From JBPRGH01 sp051418055 (GTDB lineage Bacteria > Bacteroidota > Bacteroidia > Cytophagales > Cyclobacteriaceae), in NCBI GenBank assembly GCA_051418055.1, contig JBPRGH010000085.1, positions 199,919 through 263,918 on the forward strand: a stretch of DNA of 64,000 nt, in the 5' to 3' direction. The notes below the pieces were generated by a model, which worked only from the letters and a program-made list of their open reading frames with translations, was not told the origin of the DNA and ran no database searches. The position numbers were made by a program, and so were the translations under genes. Position 1 is the stretch's first letter. Every line of letters starts with the position of its first letter. Positions 26,562-35,663 of the stretch are shown one piece after another.

Positions 26562-28046
26562 ATGCTTTTATTAGGACTGGATATAGGCACTTCATCAATT
26601 AAAGCTTCTGTAGTGGATACTGAAAAGCTTAAAGTGCTGGATTCAGCTCAATATCCCGAAGAGGAGTCACTTATTAATAGCCCTCAACCCGGCTGGGCAG
26701 AACAGTCACCTCAAATGTGGTGGGAAAATGTGCAGCAGGCAATTTCCAGGCTGGGGAAAAACAAGCAGTTTAATAAATCAGACATACAGGCAGTTGGCAT
26801 CTCCTACCAAATGCATGGGCTGGTGGTAGTTGATAAACAACAACATGTATTAAGGGATTCGATTATCTGGTGTGACAGTAGGGCAGTAGACATTGGCAAT
26901 AAGGCATTTGATGCGATTGGCCATCAGAAAAGCCTTGAGCATCTTCTGAATTCTCCTGGAAATTTCACGGCCGCCAAACTGGCTTGGGTAAAAGAAAACC
27001 AACCCGAGCTGTATCAAAAAATTGATAAGGTGATGCTTCCAGGAGATTATATATCAATGAAGCTGACGGGGGAGATCACCACTTCCATATCTGCATTATC
27101 CGAAGGTGTTTTCTGGGATTTTAAGCAACAACAACTTTCTGAAGATGTTTTTAAGTATTTTAATTTTGATCAACATTTAATTCCGGTGATTAAGCCTGTT
27201 TTTGCCACACATGGTAACATTACAAGGGAGGTAGCTGAACTTCTTGGTTTAAAGGCAGGCATTCCTGTAACCTATAAATCTGGTGATCAGCCAAATAATG
27301 CACTTTCTCTTAATGTTTTAGAGCCCGGAGAAGTTGCCGCTACGGCAGGTACTTCCGGTGTAATATATGGAGTAAGCGACAAATTAGTTTATGATAAAGA
27401 GTCACGGGTAAATACGTTTGCTCATGTTAATCATTCTAATGATCAAAAGCGTTTAGGGATTTTGCTGTGTATCAACGGCACAGGAATCCTTAATCGATGG
27501 GCAAAAAGTATCTTCAGCCCGAATATAAGCTATTCTGAAATAAATCAACAGGCCGAGAAGGTTGCCATTGGAAGTGAGGGGATCCGTATTTTACCTTTTG
27601 GAAACGGAGCGGAAAGGATGCTGAACAATAAGAATATTGGTGCACATTTTCACAATATGGACTTCAACCGGCATCATCAGCAACATATTTTTCGTGCTGT
27701 TCAGGAGGGTATTGCATTTGCATTCCGCTATGGTTTGGACATTATGCGGGAAAATAATATGGAGCCTAATATTATCCGGGCTGGAAAGGCGAATATGTTT
27801 TTAAGTTCGGTTTTTACAGAATCATTTGTAAATGCGACCAAGGTACCGGTAGAGCTTTATGAAAATGATGGGAGTGTGGGTGCTGCAATTGGCTCCGGCA
27901 TAGGTGCTGGAATATTTAAATCTTCGGATCAGGCCTTTCAGGAATTTAATCCTGTACGAGTAGTTGAACCAAAGAATATTGAGCAATATGAAGATATATA
28001 TCAGGATTGGAAGCAACTTCTGGAAAAGAAATTAAATAATAATTAA
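26562..28046 (+). CDS. xylB: xylulokinase
   Basis: A 494-residue FGGY-family kinase that phosphorylates D-xylulose to xylulose-5-phosphate. The ATPase-fold start LLGLDIGTSSIKASVVD, QPGWAEQSPQMWWENV, GISYQMHGLVVVD and SPGNFTAAKLAWVKENQPELY are typical of XylB. So are KSGDQPNNALSLNVLEPGEVAATAGTSG and the C-terminal RAGKANMFLS...NDGSVGAAIGSGIG. It heads the plus-strand operon xylB-xylA-symporter-uxuA, with 11 bases to xylA and a LacI-type operator upstream. Confidence 0.96.
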   Translation: MLLLGLDIGTSSIKASVVDTEKLKVLDSAQYPEEESLINSPQPGWAEQSPQMWWENVQQAISRLGKNKQFNKSDIQAVGISYQMHGLVVVDKQQHVLRDSIIWCDSRAVDIGNKAFDAIGHQKSLEHLLNSPGNFTAAKLAWVKENQPELYQKIDKVMLPGDYISMKLTGEITTSISALSEGVFWDFKQQQLSEDVFKYFNFDQHLIPVIKPVFATHGNITREVAELLGLKAGIPVTYKSGDQPNNALSLNVLEPGEVAATAGTSGVIYGVSDKLVYDKESRVNTFAHVNHSNDQKRLGILLCINGTGILNRWAKSIFSPNISYSEINQQAEKVAIGSEGIRILPFGNGAERMLNNKNIGAHFHNMDFNRHHQQHIFRAVQEGIAFAFRYGLDIMRENNMEPNIIRAGKANMFLSSVFTESFVNATKVPVELYENDGSVGAAIGSGIGAGIFKSSDQAFQEFNPVRVVEPKNIEQYEDIYQDWKQLLEKKLNNN

Positions 28047-28057
28047 AATTTATAAAA

Positions 28058-29389
28058 ATGTTAAATCTTACATTAGGGGACAAAGAGTATTTTAAAGGTA
28101 TAGATCAGATCAAGTATGAAGGTCCTGAATCTGATAACCCTCTGGCATATCGCTGGTATGATGAAAACAAAGTGATAGGTAATAAATCTTTAAAAGATCA
28201 TTTACGCTTTGCTGTGGCATACTGGCATTCCTTTACAGGCAGTGGAGCAGATCCGTTTGGTGAGCCGACACATAGGTTCCCCTGGGATCAATCAAAAGAT
28301 CCAATTGATAGAGCTAAAGCAAAAATGGATGCGGCTTTTGAATTTATTACTAAAGTAAACCTGCCTTTTTATTGTTTTCATGATGTAGATGTGGTGGATT
28401 ATACCAATGATGTAAAGGAAAATGACCGGCGGCTCCAAATAATGGTCGATTACGCCAAACAAAAGCAGCAGGAAAGTGGAGTGAAGCTTTTATGGGGTAC
28501 AGCAAATTTATTCTCTCATATAAAGTATATGAATGGGGCAGCCACAAATCCTGATTTTCATGTACTGACTCATGCAGCAGCACAGGTAAAAGCCGCTTTG
28601 GATGCGACAATTGCATTAGGTGGTGAAAATTATGTTTTCTGGGGTGGACGTGAAGGGTATATGTCATTGCTGAATACTGATATGAAACGTGAGCAGGAGC
28701 ATTTGGCGAAATTTTTACATGCAGCTAAAGATTATGCGCGTAAAAATGGTTTTAAGGGTAATTTCTTTATTGAGCCTAAGCCAATGGAACCTACTAAACA
28801 CCAGTACGATTACGATTCTGCAACTGTTATAGGTTTCCTTCGCCAATACGACCTGATGGATGATTTTAAATTAAATATAGAAGTAAACCATGCTACACTG
28901 GCAGGGCATACTTTTCAGCATGAACTTCAGGTAGCTGCGGATGCAGGTGTGCTGGGATCAATAGACGCAAACCGTGGAGATTATCAGAATGGCTGGGATA
29001 CCGATCAGTTTCCAAATAATTTATATGAAACTACCGAAGCGATGCTGGTGCTGCTGCAATCAGGAGGATTACAGGGAGGTGGAATTAATTTTGATGCTAA
29101 GATACGCAGGAATTCAACTGATCCTAAAGATCTTTTCTATGCCCATGTTGGGGGAGCAGATATTATAGCCAGAGCATTAATTGCTGCGGATGAGATCCTG
29201 AAAAACTCTGAATATAAAAAAATAAGACAGGAGCGGTATGCTTCCTACGATTCAGGAAAAGGAAAGGAATTTGAAGAGGGTAAACTGACACTGGAAGATT
29301 TAAGAAATTACGCCGTGGAAAAGGGCGAGCCTAAGATCATAAGTGGCAGACAGGAATATTTAGAAAACCTGATCAACAGATATATTTAA
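28058..29389 (+). CDS. xylA: xylose isomerase
   Basis: A 443-residue class II xylose isomerase (D-xylose to D-xylulose). Diagnostic blocks are RFAVAYWHSFTGSGADPFGEPT, FYCFHDVDVVD (catalytic His), VFWGGREGYMSLLNTDMKRE and FFIEPKPMEPTKHQYDYD. NIEVNHATLAGHTFQHEL and SIDANRGDYQNGWDTDQFP carry the metal ligands. Length and motifs are normal. It sits in the operon between xylB and the symporter. Confidence 0.98.
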   Translation: MLNLTLGDKEYFKGIDQIKYEGPESDNPLAYRWYDENKVIGNKSLKDHLRFAVAYWHSFTGSGADPFGEPTHRFPWDQSKDPIDRAKAKMDAAFEFITKVNLPFYCFHDVDVVDYTNDVKENDRRLQIMVDYAKQKQQESGVKLLWGTANLFSHIKYMNGAATNPDFHVLTHAAAQVKAALDATIALGGENYVFWGGREGYMSLLNTDMKREQEHLAKFLHAAKDYARKNGFKGNFFIEPKPMEPTKHQYDYDSATVIGFLRQYDLMDDFKLNIEVNHATLAGHTFQHELQVAADAGVLGSIDANRGDYQNGWDTDQFPNNLYETTEAMLVLLQSGGLQGGGINFDAKIRRNSTDPKDLFYAHVGGADIIARALIAADEILKNSEYKKIRQERYASYDSGKGKEFEEGKLTLEDLRNYAVEKGEPKIISGRQEYLENLINRYI

Positions 29390-29408
29390 CATTAGAAAAA
29401 CAATTGTT

Positions 29409-30860
29409 ATGGATACTTTATATGCAAAAGATCAGAATCTTTCCTTCGTTGTCACCATTACATTGGTCGCAACTCTTGGGGGCCTACTATTTGGGTATGA
29501 TACTGCGGTAATTTCAGGAGCTGAGAAATCCGTTCAGGCTTATTTAATTGATGGATTAGGTTTAAGTACCTGGATCCATGGTGCAACTATCTCCAGTGCA
29601 TTAATAGGCTGTATTATTGGAGGCTTACTATCCGGAATTTTATCCTCAAGTATTGGAAGGAAAAACACACTGATTTTTGCAGCCGGGTTATTTTTCATTT
29701 CTGCAATTGGATCAGCCTACCCGGAGACACTATTCTTTACAGAAGGGGAGCCCACAATTGGTTTATTGTTTGCTTTTAATTTTTACCGGATAATTGGAGG
29801 TATTGGAGTGGGATTAGCCTCAGCCGTTTCACCAATGTATATCGGAGAAATAGCTCCCGCAAATCTTCGTGGGCGCCTTGTTTCACTCAACCAATTTGCA
29901 ATTATATTTGGTATGCTTGTGGTTTATTTTGTGAACTGGGGAATAGCAAGTGGCGAAAGTATTGAATGGATCAATGAGTATGGCTGGCGTAGGATGTTCC
30001 TTTCGGAGGCTATCCCAGCAGGATTGTTTGGGGTCCTGTTGTTCTTCGTTCCTGAAACCCCAAGGTATCTTGCTTTAAAAGACAAAGATGAGGATGCATT
30101 AAAAATTTTAACCAGGATCAACGGACCTGAGCGTGCTGCTAAAATATTGACAGATATAAAAAAATCAGTAAAGCAGCATTCGGGTAAGTTATTCGCCTAT
30201 GGAAAAAAAGTTTTAATAATAGGTATCCTGCTTTCGGTATTCCAGCAATTTGTAGGGATCAATGTAGCACTTTATTATGCCCCACGGATTTTTGAAAGTA
30301 TGGGAGCGGCAAAAGATGCTTCTTTATTACAGACAGTGGTAATGGGTATTGTGAATGTCATATTCACAGTATTAGCCATTCTAACAGTAGATAAGTGGGG
30401 AAGAAAGCCTTTACTGATGGTCGGCTCTATAGGTATGGCCGTGGGGATGTTTGCAATAGCTGCACTTTCATTTTTCGAGATCATTGGAATAGGTACATTG
30501 ATCTTTATCATTGTCTATACGGCTTCCTTTATGATGTCATGGGGACCGATTGTCTGGGTTTTAATATCTGAAATTTTTCCTAATAACATCCGTGGCCGTG
30601 CTGTCGCCATTGCAGTGGCAGCACAATGGGCCTCCAATTATTTTATATCATCCACATATCCGGCAATGATGGAATTCAGTGGAGCATTTACTTATAGTTT
30701 TTATGGTATAATGAGTGTACTATCATTCCTTTTTGTATGGAAAATGGTACCTGAAACTAAAAATAAAACGTTGGAAGAAATGGAAGAGCTTTGGGAGAAT
30801 AAATTACCTGAAGAAGTATTAGATGCTGGTGTAAAATCAAAGACAACAGTTAAGATCTAA
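29409..30860 (+). CDS. xylE: sugar/H+ symporter of the MFS (XylE-like)
   Basis: A 483-residue, 12-helix MFS sugar transporter. Signatures are GGLLFGYDTAVISGAEKS, RIIGGIGVGLASAVSPMYIGEIAP, RGRLVSLNQFAIIFG, PETPRYLALKDKDEDAL, QQFVGINVALYYAPRIF, WGRKPLL and PETKNKTLEEME. These match the XylE/GalP branch. The position between xylA and uxuA makes D-xylose the probable substrate; the symbol is given on that basis. It is an inner-membrane protein, 19 bases after xylA. Confidence 0.9.
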   Translation: MDTLYAKDQNLSFVVTITLVATLGGLLFGYDTAVISGAEKSVQAYLIDGLGLSTWIHGATISSALIGCIIGGLLSGILSSSIGRKNTLIFAAGLFFISAIGSAYPETLFFTEGEPTIGLLFAFNFYRIIGGIGVGLASAVSPMYIGEIAPANLRGRLVSLNQFAIIFGMLVVYFVNWGIASGESIEWINEYGWRRMFLSEAIPAGLFGVLLFFVPETPRYLALKDKDEDALKILTRINGPERAAKILTDIKKSVKQHSGKLFAYGKKVLIIGILLSVFQQFVGINVALYYAPRIFESMGAAKDASLLQTVVMGIVNVIFTVLAILTVDKWGRKPLLMVGSIGMAVGMFAIAALSFFEIIGIGTLIFIIVYTASFMMSWGPIVWVLISEIFPNNIRGRAVAIAVAAQWASNYFISSTYPAMMEFSGAFTYSFYGIMSVLSFLFVWKMVPETKNKTLEEMEELWENKLPEEVLDAGVKSKTTVKI

Positions 30861-30874
30861 GGATTAAGAAATAA

Positions 30875-32065
30875 ATGGGATTAGAACAAACCTGGAGATG
30901 GTATGGTCCACATGATCCGGTAACTCTTTGGGATGCAAGGCAGGCAGGTGCTACGGGCATTGTCACAGCCTTGCATCATATTCCTACAGGAGAAGTTTGG
31001 AAGAAAGAGGAGATCCTGAAAAGAAAACAGGAAATCGAAAGCGTTGGCCTGACCTGGTCAGTGGCCGAAAGTATTAACGTTCACGAGGATATTAAAACCA
31101 GAAGTGGCAGTTATAAGCAGTTCCTGGAGAACTATCGTCAAAGCCTGTTAAACCTCGGAGCCTGCGGTATAAATACTGTATGCTATAATTTTATGCCTGT
31201 GCTGGATGCCACACGTACTGATTTTGAATTCCTGTTACCAAATGGCGCTACAGCTCTTAGGTTTGATTCCATTGCTTTTGCAGCATTTGAATTATTTATC
31301 CTTAAAAGAAAAGAGGCCGAAAATAGTTATAATAGTTCGCTTCAGGAGGAGGCTCATAAGTATTTCAATAAACTTTCCCCGGCTGAAAAAGAGAAGCTTA
31401 CTTCTACTATTGTCGCAGGATTTCCAAATGTTGGCACTGATTATACCCTGGATCAATTTCAGCAGGCGCTGGATAAGTATAAGGAAATAAATGTTGATAC
31501 ACTAAAACAGAACCTGGCATATTTTCTCCGGGAAATAATACCAGCTGCGGAGGAGGCAGGTGTTTATATGACCATCCATCCTGATGATCCACCTTTTTCG
31601 ATCATGGGCCTGCCAAGAATAGTATCCACCGAAGCAGATATTCAATATATTTACGAGAGCGTTAATAGCGCCCATAATGGACTTTGTTTTTGTACGGGAT
31701 CTTTTGGTGCAAGAAGAGATAACGATTTATCAGGAATGGTAAAAAGGCTGGGCATAAGAATAAACTTTATACATTTACGCAGTACGATCAGTGAAAATAA
31801 TGGCAGTTTTTATGAATCTGATCATTTAGCCGGTGATGTAGACATGTTTGCTGTGATGAAAGCATTATTAGAGGAACAAAATCAAAGAAAGCAGTCTGGT
31901 ATTCCAAATAACCACATGCCCATGAGATCTGATCATGGACACCAGATGCTCGATGATCTTACCAAGAAAACATTGCCGGGTTATTCCGCAATAGGAAGAT
32001 TAAAGGGGTTAGCTGAATTAAGAGGGCTAGAGCTGGGAATATCAAAAGGCTATTTAGAACGCTAA
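30875..32065 (+). CDS. uxuA: mannonate dehydratase
   Basis: A 396-residue UxuA enzyme, which dehydrates D-mannonate to 2-dehydro-3-deoxygluconate. Family blocks are LEQTWRWYGPHDPVTLWDARQAGATGIVTALHHIP, SVAESINVHEDIK, NLGACGINTVCYNFMPVLD and MTIHPDDPPFSIMGLPRIVS. FCTGSFGARRDND, FIHLRST and MRSDHGHQMLDD complete the set of metal and active-site residues. It is the last gene of the xylB-xylA-xylE-uxuA operon. It supplies the step between the SDR product and KDG kinase. Confidence 0.97.
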   Translation: MGLEQTWRWYGPHDPVTLWDARQAGATGIVTALHHIPTGEVWKKEEILKRKQEIESVGLTWSVAESINVHEDIKTRSGSYKQFLENYRQSLLNLGACGINTVCYNFMPVLDATRTDFEFLLPNGATALRFDSIAFAAFELFILKRKEAENSYNSSLQEEAHKYFNKLSPAEKEKLTSTIVAGFPNVGTDYTLDQFQQALDKYKEINVDTLKQNLAYFLREIIPAAEEAGVYMTIHPDDPPFSIMGLPRIVSTEADIQYIYESVNSAHNGLCFCTGSFGARRDNDLSGMVKRLGIRINFIHLRSTISENNGSFYESDHLAGDVDMFAVMKALLEEQNQRKQSGIPNNHMPMRSDHGHQMLDDLTKKTLPGYSAIGRLKGLAELRGLELGISKGYLER

Positions 32066-32418
32066 TTTTCATCAACAAATTAATTACATTTCTTAGTTTC
32101 AAATTAAATAACTATTCTTTATTTATCATCAAAAATAGATTTTCATATTTTTGATATCATGGTACATATTGATTCTTACATTCTGACCATTTAAATTGCT
32201 TAATTAAATGGTGAATGGGAACTTTTTTACATCTAATTGATTCTAGGCATAGTTTTTGATTGTTTTAGGAAATATAGGCATGTAAATCAGGTACTTATCT
32301 CTCATTAATCAAATTAAAAAAAATAAGAGAATCAAGGTAAAACCGGTGAATGCAAAGGAAAACCGCCGGTTAGTAGCAAATAAAAATTAATAAATCGCAC
32401 ATTAAAACACCTAAACCG
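32066..32418. other. intergenic region with no recognised gene
   Basis: A 353-base AT-rich spacer between uxuA and the TonB-plug protein gene. I see no ORF or RNA gene. A spaced inverted repeat ACCGG/CCGGT lies at about 32342-32370. Otherwise it presumably holds only the uxuA transcript end and the next promoter. Confidence 0.5.
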
Positions 32419-34851
32419 ATGAAAATTATTAAAAACCTAACCATCTCCATAACTTCTGTACTTCTTCTGGTCCTGCTGTCTTTTACACCCTTCAATAATC
32501 CACTTGAGAGGATAATTGAAGGGTTTGACAGATATCTGGAGGAGCTGCCACAGGAAAAAGTATATCTCCATTTTGATCGCCCTTATTATTCATCCGGCGA
32601 AACTATCTGGTACAAGGCATATCTTACTGCAGGAGCCTTTCATGTTCCGTCATCATTAAGTAAGACCATTTACGTAGAGTTAATTGATGAGGAGGGGAAA
32701 CTTATCAAACAGCATAAACTTTTGTCTATCAATGGTTCCTCAGCAGGAGATTTCCAGCTTCCTGATACGCTCAGATCTGGTAATTATCTTGTCCGCGCTT
32801 ATACGCAGTGGATGAAAAATTTTGATCAGGATTACTTTTTTCACCAGCAGGTAAAAATTTGGAAACCTGAAAATACAATTACTAAGGCAAATGATAATTA
32901 TGAAGGGCAAACGGACATTAGGTTCTACCCTGAAGGAGGGGAAATGGTAAACGGGATACAGAGTAAGGTGGCATTTAAAGCCGTTGGTCCTGATGGGCTG
33001 AGCAGAGTTATTGAAGGGAAAATTGTTGATGATTCCGGCACCGTAATATCCGAGATCGAGAGTAATATTTTAGGAATGGGGGCCTTTTCCTTTATTCCTC
33101 AAGAGGACAGGAGTTACTTTGCTATTGTTGAAGGAAGAGAAATTGCACTTCCTAAAGCAAAAGATTATGGGTTAGTAATGGGAGTTACTAATATTTCCGG
33201 CTCTGATGAGTTGTTATTAGGCGTACAAACTACCGACCACACAAAGTATAAGGACCTATATATAGTTGCTCAAACTCGTGGTGTGGTGTGCTATGCAGCC
33301 CGAACTGAGCTTACCTCAAATTATATGAGAGCAGCAATACCAAAGTCAAAATTTCCTGCCGGTGTTGCACAAATTACAATTATTGATCATACTGGTCTTC
33401 CTGTTGCCGAGCGGCTGATTTTTATAGATAAAAATGAAGGTTATTTAAATGTGGAGGTAGCTCCAGATAAAGCAACTTATCAACCAAGAGAAAAAGTAAC
33501 ATTGGATATACAGGTAAAAAATGCCAATGGTGAACCTGTTGTGACAGATCTTTCTTTGGCGGTAAGGGATGATAGCCAGGTGCTGACAGATGAAAACCGT
33601 GAAACAATAAAAAGTTATCTTTTATTATCATCAGAGCTGAAAGGGCATATAGAATCTCCGGGATATTATTTTAATGAAGAGAATGAAAATAGAGAAGAAG
33701 CCCTTGACCACCTGCTGTTAACTCAGGGTTGGAGAAGGTTTTCATTTGCAAAGGCTGTTGAATCAGAGCTGGACCAGCCGGAATATACTGTTGAAAAGGG
33801 GCTGACGATTAAAGGAAAATTGCAAAATAAATATAACGAAAAACCTGTTGAAGATGGTAAAGTTACATTTGTATCCTATTATCCTATAACGAATGTACTT
33901 ACGGCTTCAACTAAGGAGTCTGGTGAATTTGAAATACATCCTGTAATTTATTTTGATTCTGCCGAAGTTGTATTGACAGGAGAAAATAAACGAGGAAGAA
34001 AAAATAATATAGCACCTGTTGTTTATGAAAAACCTGAATTTCCGGAGGTTGAATTTCCTCAGACACCTTTAAATGAAACCCAAAGTGAATTTGAGAGAAA
34101 TTATATAGCCAAAAGCATTGAAAGAAGACAATTTGATATGGCTTTTGATGAAAAGACAATCATGCTATCTGAAATTGCTGTAAAGGGCAAACGCGATAAT
34201 TTTGATGATCTATATTCCAGTAGCTATGGAAGAGGTTCTGTGTATAATCTTGTAGAGGACGATCCGGGCCTGCAAAATATGGTTCACCCTTTACAGCTTA
34301 TTCAGGGACGCGTTGCAGGGGTACAAGTTGTTGGTGGAGGAAATAATTGGGAAGTGCTGATTCGCGGTGTTAGTTCAATATTGGCAGGAACTGAACCATT
34401 AATAATGGTGGATGATATACCTGTTCCTCTTGATATGCTTAATGGAATTGACGTTCAGGATATTAAAGGTTATCGCATATGGAAAGGGCCGGAAACTGCT
34501 GTTTTTGGTTCGAGAGGTGCTAATGGTGTAATTGGCTTTTATACAAAAAGGGGATATAAATATTCAAAACCTCAGGAAGGTGTAATAACTTTTACAGATA
34601 ACGGTTATCAACTTACCCGGGAATTTTATGCACCTAAGTACGATGTGAAAAAGCCGGAGCATGCCAAGCCTGATATAAGAGCTACATTGTTCTGGGCACC
34701 ATATATTCAAACTGACTCTACAGGAAGAGCATCTGTCACATTTTATAACCATGACCTGGAAACTTCTGTAACCGGAATTGTTGAAGGTCTTTCTGTAACA
34801 GGTATCCCGGGCTCAGCTAATTTTAGCTATGAAATAAAGGAGATCAATTAA
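32419..34851 (+). CDS. secreted MG2/macroglobulin-like protein with C-terminal TonB-plug domain
   Basis: An 810-residue exported protein with an N-terminal signal segment (SVLLLVLLSFTPF). Residues about 30-160 (EKVYLHFDRPYYSSGETIWYKAYL...SGNYLVRAYTQW) resemble the macroglobulin MG2-type beta domain found in many Bacteroidota envelope proteins. Further Ig-like domains follow. About residues 610-720 hold a TonB-receptor plug (LQLIQGRVAGVQVVGG...VLIRGVSSI...RIWKGPETAVFGSRGANGVIGFYTKRG) but no beta-barrel. Proteins of this type are common and uncharacterised; an envelope assembly or export role is only a guess. It stands alone between the xylose operon and a terminator at 34870, and is not clearly part of the xylan locus. 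Confidence 0.72.
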   Translation: MKIIKNLTISITSVLLLVLLSFTPFNNPLERIIEGFDRYLEELPQEKVYLHFDRPYYSSGETIWYKAYLTAGAFHVPSSLSKTIYVELIDEEGKLIKQHKLLSINGSSAGDFQLPDTLRSGNYLVRAYTQWMKNFDQDYFFHQQVKIWKPENTITKANDNYEGQTDIRFYPEGGEMVNGIQSKVAFKAVGPDGLSRVIEGKIVDDSGTVISEIESNILGMGAFSFIPQEDRSYFAIVEGREIALPKAKDYGLVMGVTNISGSDELLLGVQTTDHTKYKDLYIVAQTRGVVCYAARTELTSNYMRAAIPKSKFPAGVAQITIIDHTGLPVAERLIFIDKNEGYLNVEVAPDKATYQPREKVTLDIQVKNANGEPVVTDLSLAVRDDSQVLTDENRETIKSYLLLSSELKGHIESPGYYFNEENENREEALDHLLLTQGWRRFSFAKAVESELDQPEYTVEKGLTIKGKLQNKYNEKPVEDGKVTFVSYYPITNVLTASTKESGEFEIHPVIYFDSAEVVLTGENKRGRKNNIAPVVYEKPEFPEVEFPQTPLNETQSEFERNYIAKSIERRQFDMAFDEKTIMLSEIAVKGKRDNFDDLYSSSYGRGSVYNLVEDDPGLQNMVHPLQLIQGRVAGVQVVGGGNNWEVLIRGVSSILAGTEPLIMVDDIPVPLDMLNGIDVQDIKGYRIWKGPETAVFGSRGANGVIGFYTKRGYKYSKPQEGVITFTDNGYQLTREFYAPKYDVKKPEHAKPDIRATLFWAPYIQTDSTGRASVTFYNHDLETSVTGIVEGLSVTGIPGSANFSYEIKEIN

Positions 34852-34869
34852 AATCACCTTGTTGTTTTA

Positions 34870-34905
34870 AAAACTGGTTTGTTTTATTAACAGACCAGTT
34901 TTTTT
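34870..34905 (+). terminator. intrinsic terminator after the TonB-plug protein gene
   Basis: AAAACTGGTTTGTT pairs with AACAGACCAGTTTT (14-bp stem with one G-T pair) around a 5-nt loop, followed by a T tract. It lies between the convergent genes ending at 34851 and 34920. Confidence 0.85.
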
Positions 34906-34919
34906 GTGCCTTGGTTAAA

Positions 34920-35366
34920 TTATTTTTTAGAAAGATACTCTAATATAATCATTACCTCATCCTCGTTTTTAGCCACCGCCATGGCCTGTGCATCCACTTC
35001 TTTTAAGGCATGGGTAAAATCTTCGGGATGAATAACAACATACGGTTTCCCAAGAGCTGCAGCATATCCGGCATCAAAGGCTGCATTCCACTGTCTGTAT
35101 TTTTCTCCGAATTTTATTATTACAATATCTGCCTCTTCAATTCCTGTTTTTATCCTGATCGCATTTATTTTGGCTGCCTTATGGTCTTTCCAGAAGTCTT
35201 TTGTTTCATCACCAAGTGCTTTTATTCCGATATTATCACTGGCATCATGATCTGTTATGGGTTTAACAAAATCGATTGGAAGATCTTTTTTCTCTGCTTC
35301 TTTAATAATTTTTTCTCTCCAGTCAGAGTGTATTTCTCCTGAAAGATAAATTGTGAATTCCATCAT
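34920..35366 (-). CDS. YtoQ family protein
   Basis: A 148-residue cytoplasmic protein matching the YtoQ family by its start TIYLSGEIHSDWREKI and by PITDHDASDNIG, FWKDHKAAKINAIRIKTGIEEADIVIIKFGEKYRQWNAAFDAGYA and GKPYVVIHP. The fold is nucleoside 2-deoxyribosyltransferase-like. The biochemical role of the family is not established. Met2 is equally possible as start. It is a single-gene unit facing the TonB-plug gene. Confidence 0.85.
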   Translation of the reverse strand: MMEFTIYLSGEIHSDWREKIIKEAEKKDLPIDFVKPITDHDASDNIGIKALGDETKDFWKDHKAAKINAIRIKTGIEEADIVIIKFGEKYRQWNAAFDAGYAAALGKPYVVIHPEDFTHALKEVDAQAMAVAKNEDEVMIILEYLSKK

Positions 35367-35663
35367 GAATATTTAACGGTTGATAAATAGCGTCTGTTTT
35401 AAATAAGTTGTTTTAGATTATTAATGGCTACATAAATACTTGAAAACCAATGATTAATTAGTACAAAATTAGATGCAACTGTTCTGTGAGTATTACTAAT
35501 TAGGAGCAGAATATTTCGTGTTCCAACTTAATTTTCCTATTTTTACATAGACCTCATAGTTAATCATCGTATATAACTATTTAGTTTTCAGTCTGTTATT
35601 AGTTTCAAAGCAATGCCGTTAATACGGTATTCCAATTTTTAATCAAAAAATAAAATAATAATT
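35367..35663. promoter_or_regulatory. divergent promoter region ytoQ / ATP-grasp operon
   Basis: A 297-base AT-rich spacer. It contains an inverted repeat, TAATTAGTA at 35455-35463 and TACTAATTA at 35494-35502, which could bind a dimeric regulator or loop DNA. No RNA gene was seen. Confidence 0.45.

Noticed and set aside
32342..32370. Inverted repeat ACCGG/CCGGT as operator or terminator
   Set aside because: The arms are only 5 bp with about 20 bases between them; likely chance.
32419..34851. SusC-type TonB-dependent transporter
   Set aside because: It has a plug-like segment but no beta-barrel, and is too short for a SusC protein (usually about 1000 residues).
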